Source of the DNA: Bacteroidales bacterium
GTDB taxonomy: Bacteria > Bacteroidota > Bacteroidia > Bacteroidales > JAAUTT01
Direction of reading: 5' to 3'
Length of the DNA stretch: 8,381 nucleotides
Assembly: GCA_012031335.1 (NCBI GenBank)
Contig: JAAUTT010000154.1
Span: 1-8,381 of the forward strand
Below the pieces are notes generated by a model. The model was not told the DNA's origin. It searched no databases and saw nothing but the letters and a program-made list of their open reading frames with translations. Below, piece after piece: positions 1-8,381 of the stretch. The first letter of the stretch is position 1. Each line of letters opens with the position of its first letter. A program made the position numbers and the translations under genes.

Positions 1-630
1 GCTCTTTCCGTCAAGATTTCCGGCACCTGAGTATTCATAATCAAATCCGTCGCTCTGAGGAATAAAATCTTTTTCTTCAATAACCAGATAATTACCTTCT
101 CCGGCATTTTTTTTAAGCAGTTTAATAATATCCTTTTGAGGGTCGGCATCCGAGACTATTACACCTGGCTTTCCTTCAATCCCAAATGGCACTTCAATAA
201 ATTCAATATTTTCGGTATCGTCTTCCAATAAAAAACTGGTTAATTCAAAGCTTTTATGAACCATAAAATCGTACCCGCCGGCAAAATCGACAGCCCCATA
301 AATGATATTATGAACAAGCACGTAATCGACTTCGAGCAATCCTTCCTTTTCGCTCATTTCGTCGAGTACATTTTCGAATTCGCTTTCGCGGATGGCATGA
401 AGATAAAAGGAATCCTTGACACCCAGGCAATACAGATCGACCAGATAAAAACCACAGGTAATTTTCCCATCGGGGTGTTTACGCGATACAATGATTGAAG
501 CTTTTCCGCTTTCGAACCACCTTTCGTTAATATAACACTCTCCTAAAGGCAGCTTCCTGGCACTGGTCCGGATAAAATCCTCGGGTGAATTCGCTCCACT
601 ATTTTCCTTTTCTTCTATTAAACTTGCCAT
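1..630 (-). CDS. Conserved hypothetical protein, N-terminal part (runs off left edge)
   Basis: An open frame of 210 codons reads leftward from the ATG at 630-628 to the edge of the window with no stop, so only the N-terminal part is present. It starts MASLIEEKEN and is acidic. It has no signal peptide and no membrane segment, so it is probably cytoplasmic. A central stretch (residues about 28-80) with LPLGECYIN, ASIIVSRKHPDG, FYLVDLYCLGVKDSFY and a later YGAVDFAGGYDF looks like a conserved globular domain. From memory I associate this kind of sequence with unnamed Bacteroidota proteins that may carry TPR or SEC-C parts further on; this is weak and the relevant part is outside the window. A TATTTTG heptamer (656-650) lies about 20 bp upstream of the start and is one base short of the TAnnTTTG -7 consensus. 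The frame shows no damage, unlike most neighbours. Function unknown. Confidence 0.8.
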   Translation of the reverse strand, partial: MASLIEEKENSGANSPEDFIRTSARKLPLGECYINERWFESGKASIIVSRKHPDGKITCGFYLVDLYCLGVKDSFYLHAIRESEFENVLDEMSEKEGLLEVDYVLVHNIIYGAVDFAGGYDFMVHKSFELTSFLLEDDTENIEFIEVPFGIEGKPGVIVSDADPQKDIIKLLKKNAGEGNYLVIEEKDFIPQSDGFDYEYSGAGNLDGKS

Positions 631-894
631 ATCACTTGTTTTAAGGGCGCAAAATAAAGATTATCCCGGAGAAAACATGGCCCCAGGATCAATTTAGATA
701 CTATTCCAGTCGAATCGTCAATAATGATAAGGCATTGATGTAAAAATTCCGCATTTTCCTGAATTAATGGTTAAATTTACTCACCCTAACGTATACACCA
801 TGACCTATTCAAAACTCAAATGCTGCTCTGTTTTGTATTTTCAGTTACAGTATATCATTCCGAAAACATTATTATAACAGTTTAAAAGAGAAAC

Positions 895-2986
895 ATGAAA
901 AGATTTTTTTGTTTTTTTTAATCTATGTCTTGCAATCACAATATTTAATGCAAGGACAATTCAGGCTCAGAATATTTCCCAGATATTTAGCGATCTGAAG
1001 GGTAAAATGGGTGAAATAACTATCGATAAAATGACTTACAACCAATCGATAGAAGTTTTGGACGAAAGTAAGGGTAAAATCAAATACGAGTCGGTAGCAG
1101 TAAACGAAAAAGGAGAATCGGAAAAAACAGCTTACGAATTCTATGTTACGGATATTGATAAAAACACATTAATCCGCAAACCTTCGGGTAAAAAGTTTTT
1201 TGTGAGTTTATCGCTCAATAACAAACAGAAATTTATTAAATATTATAAAAACGACAAATTTGAGTCGTACAGCGATAATGTTGAAATACTGGTTATTGGT
1301 GCCGATGTTGCCCAAAATGTAATTGACCTGTTTAAGTCGGCCATGCCGTTAATTAAAAACAAGGAACAAACCTGGGCAACTGCAGCAGAAGCGCTTAACT
1401 GGCTTAAGTCGAACATTGGCGAAGTAAAGGATAAAACCGGAACAATAGAACAGTCCTTTACTTTTAACGATAGTAAAACCAATCTGTTAGAACTCACAAT
1501 CCGAAATACCGATACAAAAGGTGTTACAACCGAAGAAAAATACAATTGGAACCTTACCGACATAAATAAAAACAAACTATTGGTAAAAGTAACAGGAACC
1601 CTTCTGAATGTTGTGCTGGAAATAAAAAATAACGATAAGTATATTCGTTACATGAAAGGTTCAGACTTACAGAATTATACCAGCACCCTTGAAATTGCAT
1701 CCGACGATATTGACAAGGCCCGCAACCTTATTGCTGCTTTTTCAACATCTGTCGATAAAAGCAAGCCACAGACCTTGGAGTTTAAAACACCCCGGGAAGC
1801 CCTGGAATATATTAGAGCGAATGTTGGTGAGGCTGTATCCGACCAGAAATCGCGGAAACAAAAAGTAGAATTTACCGGAGATACTCAGACCCAATTTTCG
1901 TTTTCGACGGAGGAGACCGATTCGAAAGGGAAAACCCTTAGCAGTGCTTACGAATTTTATCTTGAAGATGCCGAACCCAATGTTATTTTTAAGGTTAGCG
2001 GCAAAAAAATACTTATTCCGGTACTTATAACCGGTAAAAATAAATTTATAAAATATACCAAAGATAACATCTTGCAAAATTATGTGGAGGATATTGAAAT
2101 ATACCTGAACGACCTGGAAATGGCCAGAGATGTAGCCAATGCATTCAAAAATTGCTACAAAGGGCAGATTTCGACAATGCGGAAGTTTGGCACTGCCGCT
2201 GAAGCCATGAAATTTCTGGGTGGAACCATTGAAGGAGCAACAATAGTATCCGATATATACAAAATAACCTTCGACGGAAGTGAAACTGATCCTTTTCCGT
2301 GTAACTACTCCACAAGTAAAACAGATGCCAAAGGTATTACTACCGACGAAAGCTTCCTGTTTTATCCCTATCAGTTGGATGCAAACTCCATAAAAGTAAG
2401 TACTGAAGGAAAATACCTAAACGTTAGTGCTTTGATTTCGGGTAAAAAATCATTTATCAGAAAAGTAAAAAAAGACCAGACGAGTTTTATAAATGAGCTT
2501 AATATCATGGTTTTTGATGTTAAAAAAGCAAAAGAAACAGCCTCCGCACTCAAATACCTGGCTGCCAACACTACACCTAAAGCAAAAACCTTCTCCGATA
2601 AAAAAGCTGCCCTCGATTTTGTAAAACAAAACACCAGCGACATCACCAATGGAACAAAAAGCATTAAGCAGAAGATAGAAACAGCCGAAGATAGTCCCTG
2701 TAAACTTACCCTGACTGTAAGCACAACGGATGACAAAGGTAAAACCACTGAACAGGTTTTTGAGTTCTCCTTATCGGATATAAACAAACAGGGAATTGAT
2801 TTTAAGCCTTCGGATGCCAACATGTCGGTTTTGTTAAGTAGCAAAAACAAGCAAAAGCTTATTAGGGTATATAAGGATGGTGTTCAACAATCGTTTGGAT
2901 CGGATGTAATGATTCTTTTCCCGGATGTGGAAATGGCAAAGAATATAACGGAAGCCTTGAAACTGGCAACCACTCAGTGTGAATAA
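895..2986 (+). CDS. Secreted five-repeat protein, frameshifted in its signal peptide
   Basis: The uninterrupted frame from the ATG at 1007 encodes 659 residues, but that start cuts into the first repeat. The same frame is open back to 899 and encodes a hydrophobic stretch followed by TIQAQNISQ, a typical signal-peptidase I site (cleavage after IQA). A proper start, ATGAAAAGA, sits at 895 in another frame and stops at 919-921. Removing one T from T7 (904-910) or T8 (912-919) joins the two into 696 residues starting MKRFFVFFNLCLA (or with Cys at position 6). The mature protein consists of five repeats of about 130 residues with almost no linker. Each has an N-terminal helix, a run of predicted beta strands and a closing helix of the type DxxxAxxxxxAF. 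No lipobox, no membrane segment after the signal, and no obvious type IX C-terminal sorting domain (it ends TTQCE), so a periplasmic or secreted location is inferred. I do not recognise a named family; function unknown. Confidence 0.8.
974..2968 (+). repeat. Five tandem protein repeats of about 125-130 residues
   Basis: Approximate unit boundaries are 974-1363, 1370-1756, 1781-2164, 2186-2563 and 2588-2968. Shared landmarks in order are: an opening helix (AAEALNWLKSNIGE, PREALEYIRANVGEA, AAEAMKFLGGTIEG, KKAALDFVKQN); a turn TDxKGxTT (TDTKGVTTEE, TDSKGKTLSS, TDAKGITTDE, TDDKGKTTEQ; NEKGESEKT in unit 1) followed by an aromatic strand; a D-I-N/D-K-N-type turn; a strand like KFIKY/KYIRY/SFIRK/KLIRV; and a closing helix (DIDKARNLIAAF, DLEMARDVANAF, DVKKAKETASAL, DVEMAKNITEAL). 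Unit 1 begins upstream of the ATG at 1007, because IFSDLKGKMGEI aligns with ALNWLKSNIGEV of unit 2. The copies are well diverged, so the duplications look old. Confidence 0.85.
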
Positions 2987-2991
2987 AAAAT

Positions 2992-3026
2992 ATGCGCTCC
3001 CCTGTAAACTATGCAGGGGAGCGTAT
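2992..3026 (+). terminator. Hairpin terminator after the repeat protein
   Basis: Arms 2992-3004 and 3014-3026 pair over 13 positions, with one G-U pair and an uninterrupted GCTCCCCTG/CAGGGGAGC core, around a 9-nt loop. It begins 5 bp after the stop codon at 2984-2986. The tail is only moderately U-rich (TTTAT) and the stem is preceded by an A-run. It most likely separates transcription of the repeat protein from the rhodanese gene. Confidence 0.7.
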
Positions 3027-3036
3027 TTATCAATAT

Positions 3037-3053
3037 AGGTAATTTTACCTTTC
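3037..3053 (+). promoter_or_regulatory. Possible rhodanese promoter with small dyad
   Basis: A perfect 6-bp inverted repeat, AGGTAA-TT-TTACCT (3037-3050), overlaps TACCTTTC (3046-3053), which matches the Bacteroidota -7 consensus TAnnTTTG at all but the last base. It lies 32 bp before the ATG at 3086, a spacing similar to that of the other promoter candidates in this window. No TTG -33 element is visible at the expected distance, so this is tentative. Confidence 0.25.
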
Positions 3054-3085
3054 AGTTGTTTTAAAAAAAACAAACTCTTTTCAAA

Positions 3086-3490
3086 ATGGATGCACAGATA
3101 AAATATTACGAAAACAAACTGGCCTACGAAATGGACCCGGCCGATTTATATGAAGCATTAAATACCGGCGAAAAAATTATTGTTATAGATGCCCGCAGTC
3201 CTTTAAGTTACGAAAAAGAGTGTATCCCCGGCGCTATTAATATACCGCACAGGGAAATGAATAACGATACCACACGTTACCTCGATAAGGATAATTTCAC
3301 TTATATCGTTTACTGCGATGGCATAGGTTGTAATGCCTCCACCCATGGCGCTCTGAAGATGACACGTCTTGGTTTCAGGGTTAAAGAACTTATTGGTGGT
3401 ATAGCATGGTGGAAACGCGATGGTTACCCTACTGAAGCAATGAATACCACTTTGGTGGATATCCACAGGCCTATAGGTTGTAATTGCTGA
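3086..3490 (+). CDS. Single-domain rhodanese-like sulfurtransferase
   Basis: This 134-residue protein is one rhodanese domain: a persulfide-forming sulfur carrier or thiosulfate:cyanide sulfurtransferase fold, probably cytoplasmic (no signal peptide). Visible landmarks are VIDARSPLSYEKECIPGAINIP (residues 33-54, in two parts: VIDARSP and CIPGAINIP), the active-site segment YCDGIGCN with the likely catalytic Cys77, and the closing LIGGIAWWKRDGYPTE (103-117), all in the usual order. The active loop reads C-x5-N, where the classic C-x5-R motif would have Arg. The protein is cysteine-rich, with Cys46, 77, 82, 132 and 134, and ends in GCNC, which could be a second thiol pair or metal ligand. It stands alone between two hairpins, so no partner is suggested by context. 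The physiological sulfur donor and acceptor cannot be told from the sequence. The frame is intact. Confidence 0.92.
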   Translation: MDAQIKYYENKLAYEMDPADLYEALNTGEKIIVIDARSPLSYEKECIPGAINIPHREMNNDTTRYLDKDNFTYIVYCDGIGCNASTHGALKMTRLGFRVKELIGGIAWWKRDGYPTEAMNTTLVDIHRPIGCNC

Positions 3491-3524
3491 AGAATATTGC
3501 CTGATGAATCAATTCAGGAAATGA

Positions 3525-3544
3525 AGCTTAACCCAAATTAAGCT
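3525..3544. other. Small hairpin downstream of the rhodanese gene
   Basis: AGCTTAA (3525-3531) and TTAAGCT (3538-3544) form a perfect 7-bp stem with a 6-nt loop, 35 bp after the rhodanese stop. It is A+T-rich and lacks a U-tract, so it is a weak candidate for an mRNA 3'-end structure. The strong hairpin at 3637-3689 is the better terminator. Confidence 0.3.
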
Positions 3545-3636
3545 ATAGAAACTTAATTTGCCATCCTGGCCAAAACCGACAAACTTTCTGCGGCATACAC
3601 CAGGTTAAAATAATTTGCAGCCTTATAAAGTATGAC

Positions 3637-3689
3637 TAAAAACGGCGAGGACACAAAAACAGAATAGATTTGTGTCCTCGCCGTTTTTA
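3637..3689. terminator. Bidirectional terminator between convergent genes
   Basis: A perfect 21-bp inverted repeat (3637-3657 with 3669-3689) encloses an 11-nt loop. The G+C core CGGCGAGGACAC is flanked by A5 on the left and T5 on the right, so it presents a hairpin plus U-tract on both strands. It lies between the convergent rhodanese gene (stop at 3490) and ptpA (stop at 3703), 13 bp past the latter, and can serve both. Confidence 0.9.
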
Positions 3690-3702
3690 AAAATATAATA
3701 TG

Positions 3703-5846
<2,144 letters not shown>

Positions 5847-5979
5847 CAATTCTAGATTATTATTTTTCATTAAAAGTTTACCTGATACAACTTTAAACAC
5901 CTTAATACCCTTCGGCGACAAAACCCTTAAGGAATTGCTACCCACCTTCATCCCCATAAATACCAGCTATTAAACCGCA

Positions 5980-6024
5980 TTGTAAAGGATAATTGTAACA
6001 AATACAAATATTGTAAAAACAATT
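5980..6024. promoter_or_regulatory. Cluster of TTGTA/TACAA motifs upstream of ptpA and crp
   Basis: Within 45 bp there are TTGTAA at 5980-5985 and 5993-5998, and a perfect dyad TACAA-ATA-TTGTA at 6003-6015. A wider pair, AATTGT (5991-5996) and ACAATT (6019-6024), surrounds it. The region lies between the divergent ptpA and Crp/Fnr genes. This is what an operator cluster could look like, but A+T-rich spacers produce such motifs by chance. Confidence 0.3.
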
Positions 6025-6079
6025 GACATAGTATAGCACGACCTGAGAGCCACGAAGAAAATGTAAAATTTGGAATGCT

Positions 6080-6097
6080 TTGTATTAAGAAATACAA
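6080..6097. promoter_or_regulatory. Operator-like dyad upstream of the Crp/Fnr gene
   Basis: TTGTATT (6080-6086) and AATACAA (6091-6097) form a perfect 7-bp inverted repeat with a 4-bp spacer, 18 bp in total, ending 49 bp before the ATG at 6147. Size and symmetry suit a dimeric helix-turn-helix regulator such as Crp/Fnr. Autoregulation is an inference. The half-site TTGTA resembles, but does not match, the TTGAT of Fnr boxes. Confidence 0.4.
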
Positions 6098-6107
6098 CCC
6101 TTTGCTA

Positions 6108-6115
6108 TAGTTTTA
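6108..6115 (+). promoter_or_regulatory. Possible -7 element of the Crp/Fnr gene
   Basis: TAGTTTTA fits TAnnTTTG except for the last base and lies 31 bp before the start codon. The nearest TTG upstream is 25 bp away, which is too far for a standard -33 element. The dyad at 6080-6097 would cover the -33 region, where a bound regulator could act. Confidence 0.25.
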
Positions 6116-6146
6116 CATATTAAGATTTTCAACTTCAAAAACATTT

Positions 6147-6727
6147 ATGAAAGAAAAGCTAATTCAATATTTCTTAAAAATCAGCACGCTTTCGGAAGAA
6201 GAAATAAAGCTTATATCAGAAAGTATGGTAATGAAAAAATATGAAAAAGAGGCGTTTTTAATAAAAGAAGGACAAACTAATAACAATACCTTTTTATCCT
6301 TGAAGGTTGTGTACGTCAGTTTAACATTATCGACGGAGAAGATATAACCACCAATTTTTTCACTGAAAATCAATGGATTATTTCGCCAGGAAGTTTTTCC
6401 AATAATGGTCCATCACTGCACTACCTGGTTTGTATTGAAGATACCACAGTTGTAATTGGCAATGAACAAAAAGCGCAGGAACTCTTTAAACAATATCCCC
6501 ACCTCGAAACTATTTCAAGAGCAGTGATGGAAATAGTATTTGCCGAACAGCAGAAAATAATGACCTCCTATATTACAGATTCACCCGAACAAAGATATTT
6601 ACGACTGTTGGAAATGCGTCCGGAAGTATTCCAGAGAGTACCTCAGTATCAACTTGCAAGTTATATAGGTGTTAAACCTGAATCGTTGAGCAGAATCAGA
6701 AAAAGGATTGCTTCGCGAAAAAGTTAA
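6147..6727 (+). CDS. Crp/Fnr-family transcriptional regulator, frameshifted
   Basis: Predicted DNA-binding regulator with an N-terminal cyclic-nucleotide-binding-like beta barrel and a C-terminal winged helix. The frame from 6147 stops early at 6345-6347. A second frame continues the protein through FILEGCVRQF, DGEDITTNFF and the end at 6727. One T missing from T5 (6291-6295) explains this, and restoring it gives 193 residues. The start MKEKLIQYFLKIS and the segment LIKEGQTNNNTFFILEGCV fit Bacteroidota members well. The helix-turn-helix is QYQLASYIGVKPESLSRIRK near the C-terminus, after PEQRYLRLLEMRP. I see no phosphate-binding-cassette Arg-Ser/Thr pair and no N-terminal cysteine cluster, so cAMP or iron-sulfur sensing is unlikely and the ligand is unknown. 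The gene is divergent from ptpA and convergent with the DUF4386 gene. Similar regulators are often reported beside small membrane proteins, which makes the DUF4386 neighbour a possible target, but this is only inference. Confidence 0.88.
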
Positions 6728-6740
6728 GCTGAAGGACTTT

Positions 6741-7404
6741 TTATTCGGATGTTAATCTGAAACCTTTAACGATAAGCCAAAAACTCAGAAAAATCTCAAA
6801 TAATCCACCCGGAACTGATAGCATTACGCCAACTTTAAAACCATAGAGTTCAAGTACAGTTCCAGAAATAAAAATAAGATACCCTATCAACCCCCAAATA
6901 GCCAGAATCCTTGGTACGAGTCTTAGTTTATGCATCAAATAGCACAAAATCAGCCCTCCGACTCCCCATAAAGCCATTCCAATCTGATATGCATAATAAT
7001 TACCACTGGTCAAAACTTCGGATAAAGATTGGAACATCACACTTTCAGAAGCTTTTCGACAATAACCACCTCATTTAAAGGAATAAGCATTAAATAAAAA
7101 ACCGCACCCAAAGCCAACATCAGTGTACCTGCCATTGCCAGGCTAAAATAACCTAAAGCCAGATGTTTACTGTACTTTCTAAAAACGCTATAGAAATCGA
7201 AATTAGTCCAACATTAAACAACGTATGGAATACCGCCATCAGAATTACACCTGTAACTATAAGATTTTTATTTATAAACACTTCTCGGTGATCGTTTATA
7301 GCTGCTGTAGCTGACTCGATTAGCACACTTCCCAAACCATACGATATAAAGGAAAATATAAAAAATATCCCGATGCGTTTTTCACTCCATTTCTCCAAAA
7401 TCAT
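6741..7404 (-). CDS. DUF4386-type membrane protein, two frameshifts
   Basis: Integral membrane protein of unknown function, recognised from memory as the DUF4386 family (about 220-230 residues). The sequence is spread over three frames. Frame one is 7404-7153, MILEKWSEKRIGIFF to SISIAF. The second piece (about 7180-7060) reads FRKYSKHLALGYFSLAMAG through LNEVVIVE. The third is 7040-6741, with MFQSLSEVL to FWLIVKGFRLTSE. Each break is a one-base loss: T5 for an expected T6 on the minus strand (7185-7181), and A4 for A5 (7056-7053). Restoring both gives 221 residues with about six or seven hydrophobic segments, e.g. GIFFIFSFISYGLG, LALGYFSLAMAGTLMLALGA, ALWGVGGLILCYL, ILAIWGLIGYLIFISGTVL. Family landmarks are LALGYFSL, YQIGMALWGVG and the LVPRILAIWGLIGY segment. 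A good -7 element lies 33 bp upstream. It is convergent with the Crp/Fnr gene (13-bp gap). Confidence 0.82.
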
Positions 7405-7427
7405 AGCATTACCTTTTTAAGTTAAAC

Positions 7428-7445
7428 TTTGCAAATGCAAAAGTA
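7428..7445 (-). promoter_or_regulatory. Promoter -7 element with overlapping dyad, DUF4386 gene
   Basis: On the minus strand TACTTTTG (7445-7438) matches the Bacteroidota -7 consensus TAnnTTTG exactly, 33 bp before the ATG at 7404. No good TTG -33 element is found 19-21 bp further upstream. A perfect inverted repeat TTTGCA-AA-TGCAAA (7428-7441) overlaps the -7 element and the likely transcription start, which is the position expected of a repressor site. Confidence 0.45.
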
Positions 7446-7531
7446 CGGGCTGGTTTTCTGCCCTGCATTGACTTTTGTTAAGAAATGACTTCAGGTAAAA
7501 AATCTGAAACTATTGGAATATCTGTTGTGGC

Positions 7532-8381
7532 TTATTCCAGTTCCCGGTTTGCGATGTAATTCCGCCACTTTTCAATTAACTGTTGCATGTCGGAAGGTAT
7601 TGGAGAGTCGAAGGCCATCCATTGCTGCGTTACCGGGTGGTTAAATGCCAGGGATTTTGCATGAAGCGCCTGCCTGGGAAGCATTTTGAAACAGTTCTGC
7701 ACAAACTGTCTGTATTTGGTGAAGGTCGTTCCTTTCAGGATTTCGTTACCACCATAGGTTTCGTCGTTAAACAGCGGATGTTTTATGTGTTTAAAATGTG
7801 CGCGTATCTGATGGGTGCGTCCGGTTTCGAGTTTACATTCCACCAAAGTAACATAGCCAAGGCGTTCCAGCACTTTCCAGTGAGTAATGGCATGTTTGCC
7901 TTCAGAGCCATCTTCAAAAACGCTCATTACTCTGCGGTCGCGTAAACTTCGCCCTATATGGCCTGTAATAGTACCTTCATCTTCCTTAAGAGCACCCCAC
8001 ACCATGGCAATATAGCGACGGTCGGTGGTACGGTTAAAAAACTGACTTGCCAGTTTATTCATGGCAAAATCGTTTTTGGCTATCACCAAAATACCCGATG
8101 TATCTTTATCTATGCGGTGCACCAATCCGGGGCGCAACTCACCCGACGAAAACATCGGGTTATCTTTCAAATGCCATGCTAATGCATTTACAAGTGTACC
8201 AGAAATAGTTACCATGGCCCGGATGAACGACCATACCGACGGGTTTGTTGATGACGAGCAGGTCCGCGTCTTCGAAGACTATATCGAGCGGAATATTTTC
8301 GGGTTCGGGATAGGCTTCAATCGCCTCCGGAACTGTCAGAATAATTTCATCGTCCTTTGCCACTTTCAGCGAGGGATCGGC
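7532..8381 (-). CDS. rluD: RluD/RluA-family 23S rRNA pseudouridine synthase, frameshifted, N-terminus off edge
   Basis: Converts uridines to pseudouridine in RNA; the RluD-like form with an N-terminal S4 domain acts on helix 69 of 23S rRNA. Two frames make one gene. From the right edge to about 8206 it encodes the end of the S4 domain ([15 protein letters not shown]) and [27 protein letters not shown]. From about 8205 to 7532 it encodes [12 protein letters not shown] onward. The minus strand reads TATTTCTGG where TATTCTGG would stay in frame, so one extra T at 8205-8203 is the lesion. The rejoined part is 282 residues. The catalytic Asp is in [18 protein letters not shown], followed by [24 protein letters not shown] and [14 protein letters not shown], all standard for the family. 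The frame is open to position 8381, so the true start and most of the S4 domain lie outside; the GTG at 8363 is not the start. Target specificity (RluD versus RluC or RluA) cannot be proved from this fragment. Confidence 0.92.

Noticed and set aside
256..498. 80-residue plus-strand open frame at the left
   Set aside because: It is antisense to the continuous 210-codon minus-strand gene and has no family-like features.
631..894. Search of the divergent spacer for promoters, small RNAs or repeats
   Set aside because: Only TAAATTTA-like near matches to the -7 consensus without -33 partners, and no stable hairpin; nothing I can support.
1243..2850. Three minus-strand frames opposite the repeat protein
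   Set aside because: Shadows of the five-repeat coding sequence, which shows clear internal homology in the plus frame.
3200..3480. Minus-strand frame opposite the rhodanese
   Set aside because: The rhodanese frame carries all family motifs, so the opposite frame is a shadow.
5847..5957. N-terminal extension of the ptpA frame to 5957
   Set aside because: It places 37 polar residues before a typical signal peptide; the Met at 5846 (or 5870) fits secretion better.
7583..8182. Plus-strand frames of 120 and 74 residues opposite rluD
   Set aside because: Antisense to the conserved pseudouridine synthase core; no independent support.

Overview
The window looks like chromosome of a member of the Bacteroidota, probably Bacteroidales/Marinilabiliales-like. 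This is inferred from the A+T-rich sequence, starts without clear Shine-Dalgarno sites, TAnnTTTG-like -7 promoter elements, a PtpA/DPP4-type S9 exopeptidase with an Ala-Gln-Asn signal-peptidase junction, and a Bacteroidota-style Crp/Fnr regulator. No tRNA, rRNA, CRISPR array, insertion sequence or phage gene was seen.

Layout, left to right: (1) the N-terminal 210 codons of a conserved but unnamed protein on the minus strand (1-630, open at the left edge); (2) a 264-bp divergent spacer (631-894) in which I see nothing convincing; (3) a secreted protein on the plus strand made of five tandem ~130-residue repeats (895-2986), followed by a strong hairpin; (4) a single-domain rhodanese (3086-3490); (5) a 21-bp perfect hairpin that can terminate transcription from both sides; (6) a prolyl tripeptidyl peptidase (PtpA-type, family S9B) on the minus strand (3703-5846); (7) a Crp/Fnr regulator on the plus strand (6147-6727), divergent from ptpA across a spacer containing TTGTA/TACAA dyads; (8) a DUF4386 membrane protein on the minus strand (6741-7404), convergent with the regulator; (9) an RluD/RluA-type pseudouridine synthase on the minus strand (7532 to the right edge).

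The dominant signal is reading-frame damage. Five of the seven genes are broken by single-base length errors in or beside short homopolymers: one each in the repeat protein, ptpA, the Crp/Fnr gene and rluD, and two in the DUF4386 gene. Restoring one base at each site gives full-length proteins of 696, 714, 193, 221 and 282 (partial) residues with intact family motifs. Because a housekeeping gene (rluD) is affected and every lesion is a 1-bp length change, uncorrected sequencing error is the most likely explanation. Slippage-based switching is worth considering only at the T7-G-T8 tract in the signal peptide of the repeat protein. Genes below are annotated as whole loci spanning their frameshifts.

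The genes do not form one pathway. They look like a patchwork of short transcription units: envelope or secreted functions (repeat protein, PtpA, DUF4386), a sulfur-transfer domain, a regulator and an rRNA-modifying enzyme. I found no convincing new multi-gene system. The least described item is the five-repeat secreted protein.
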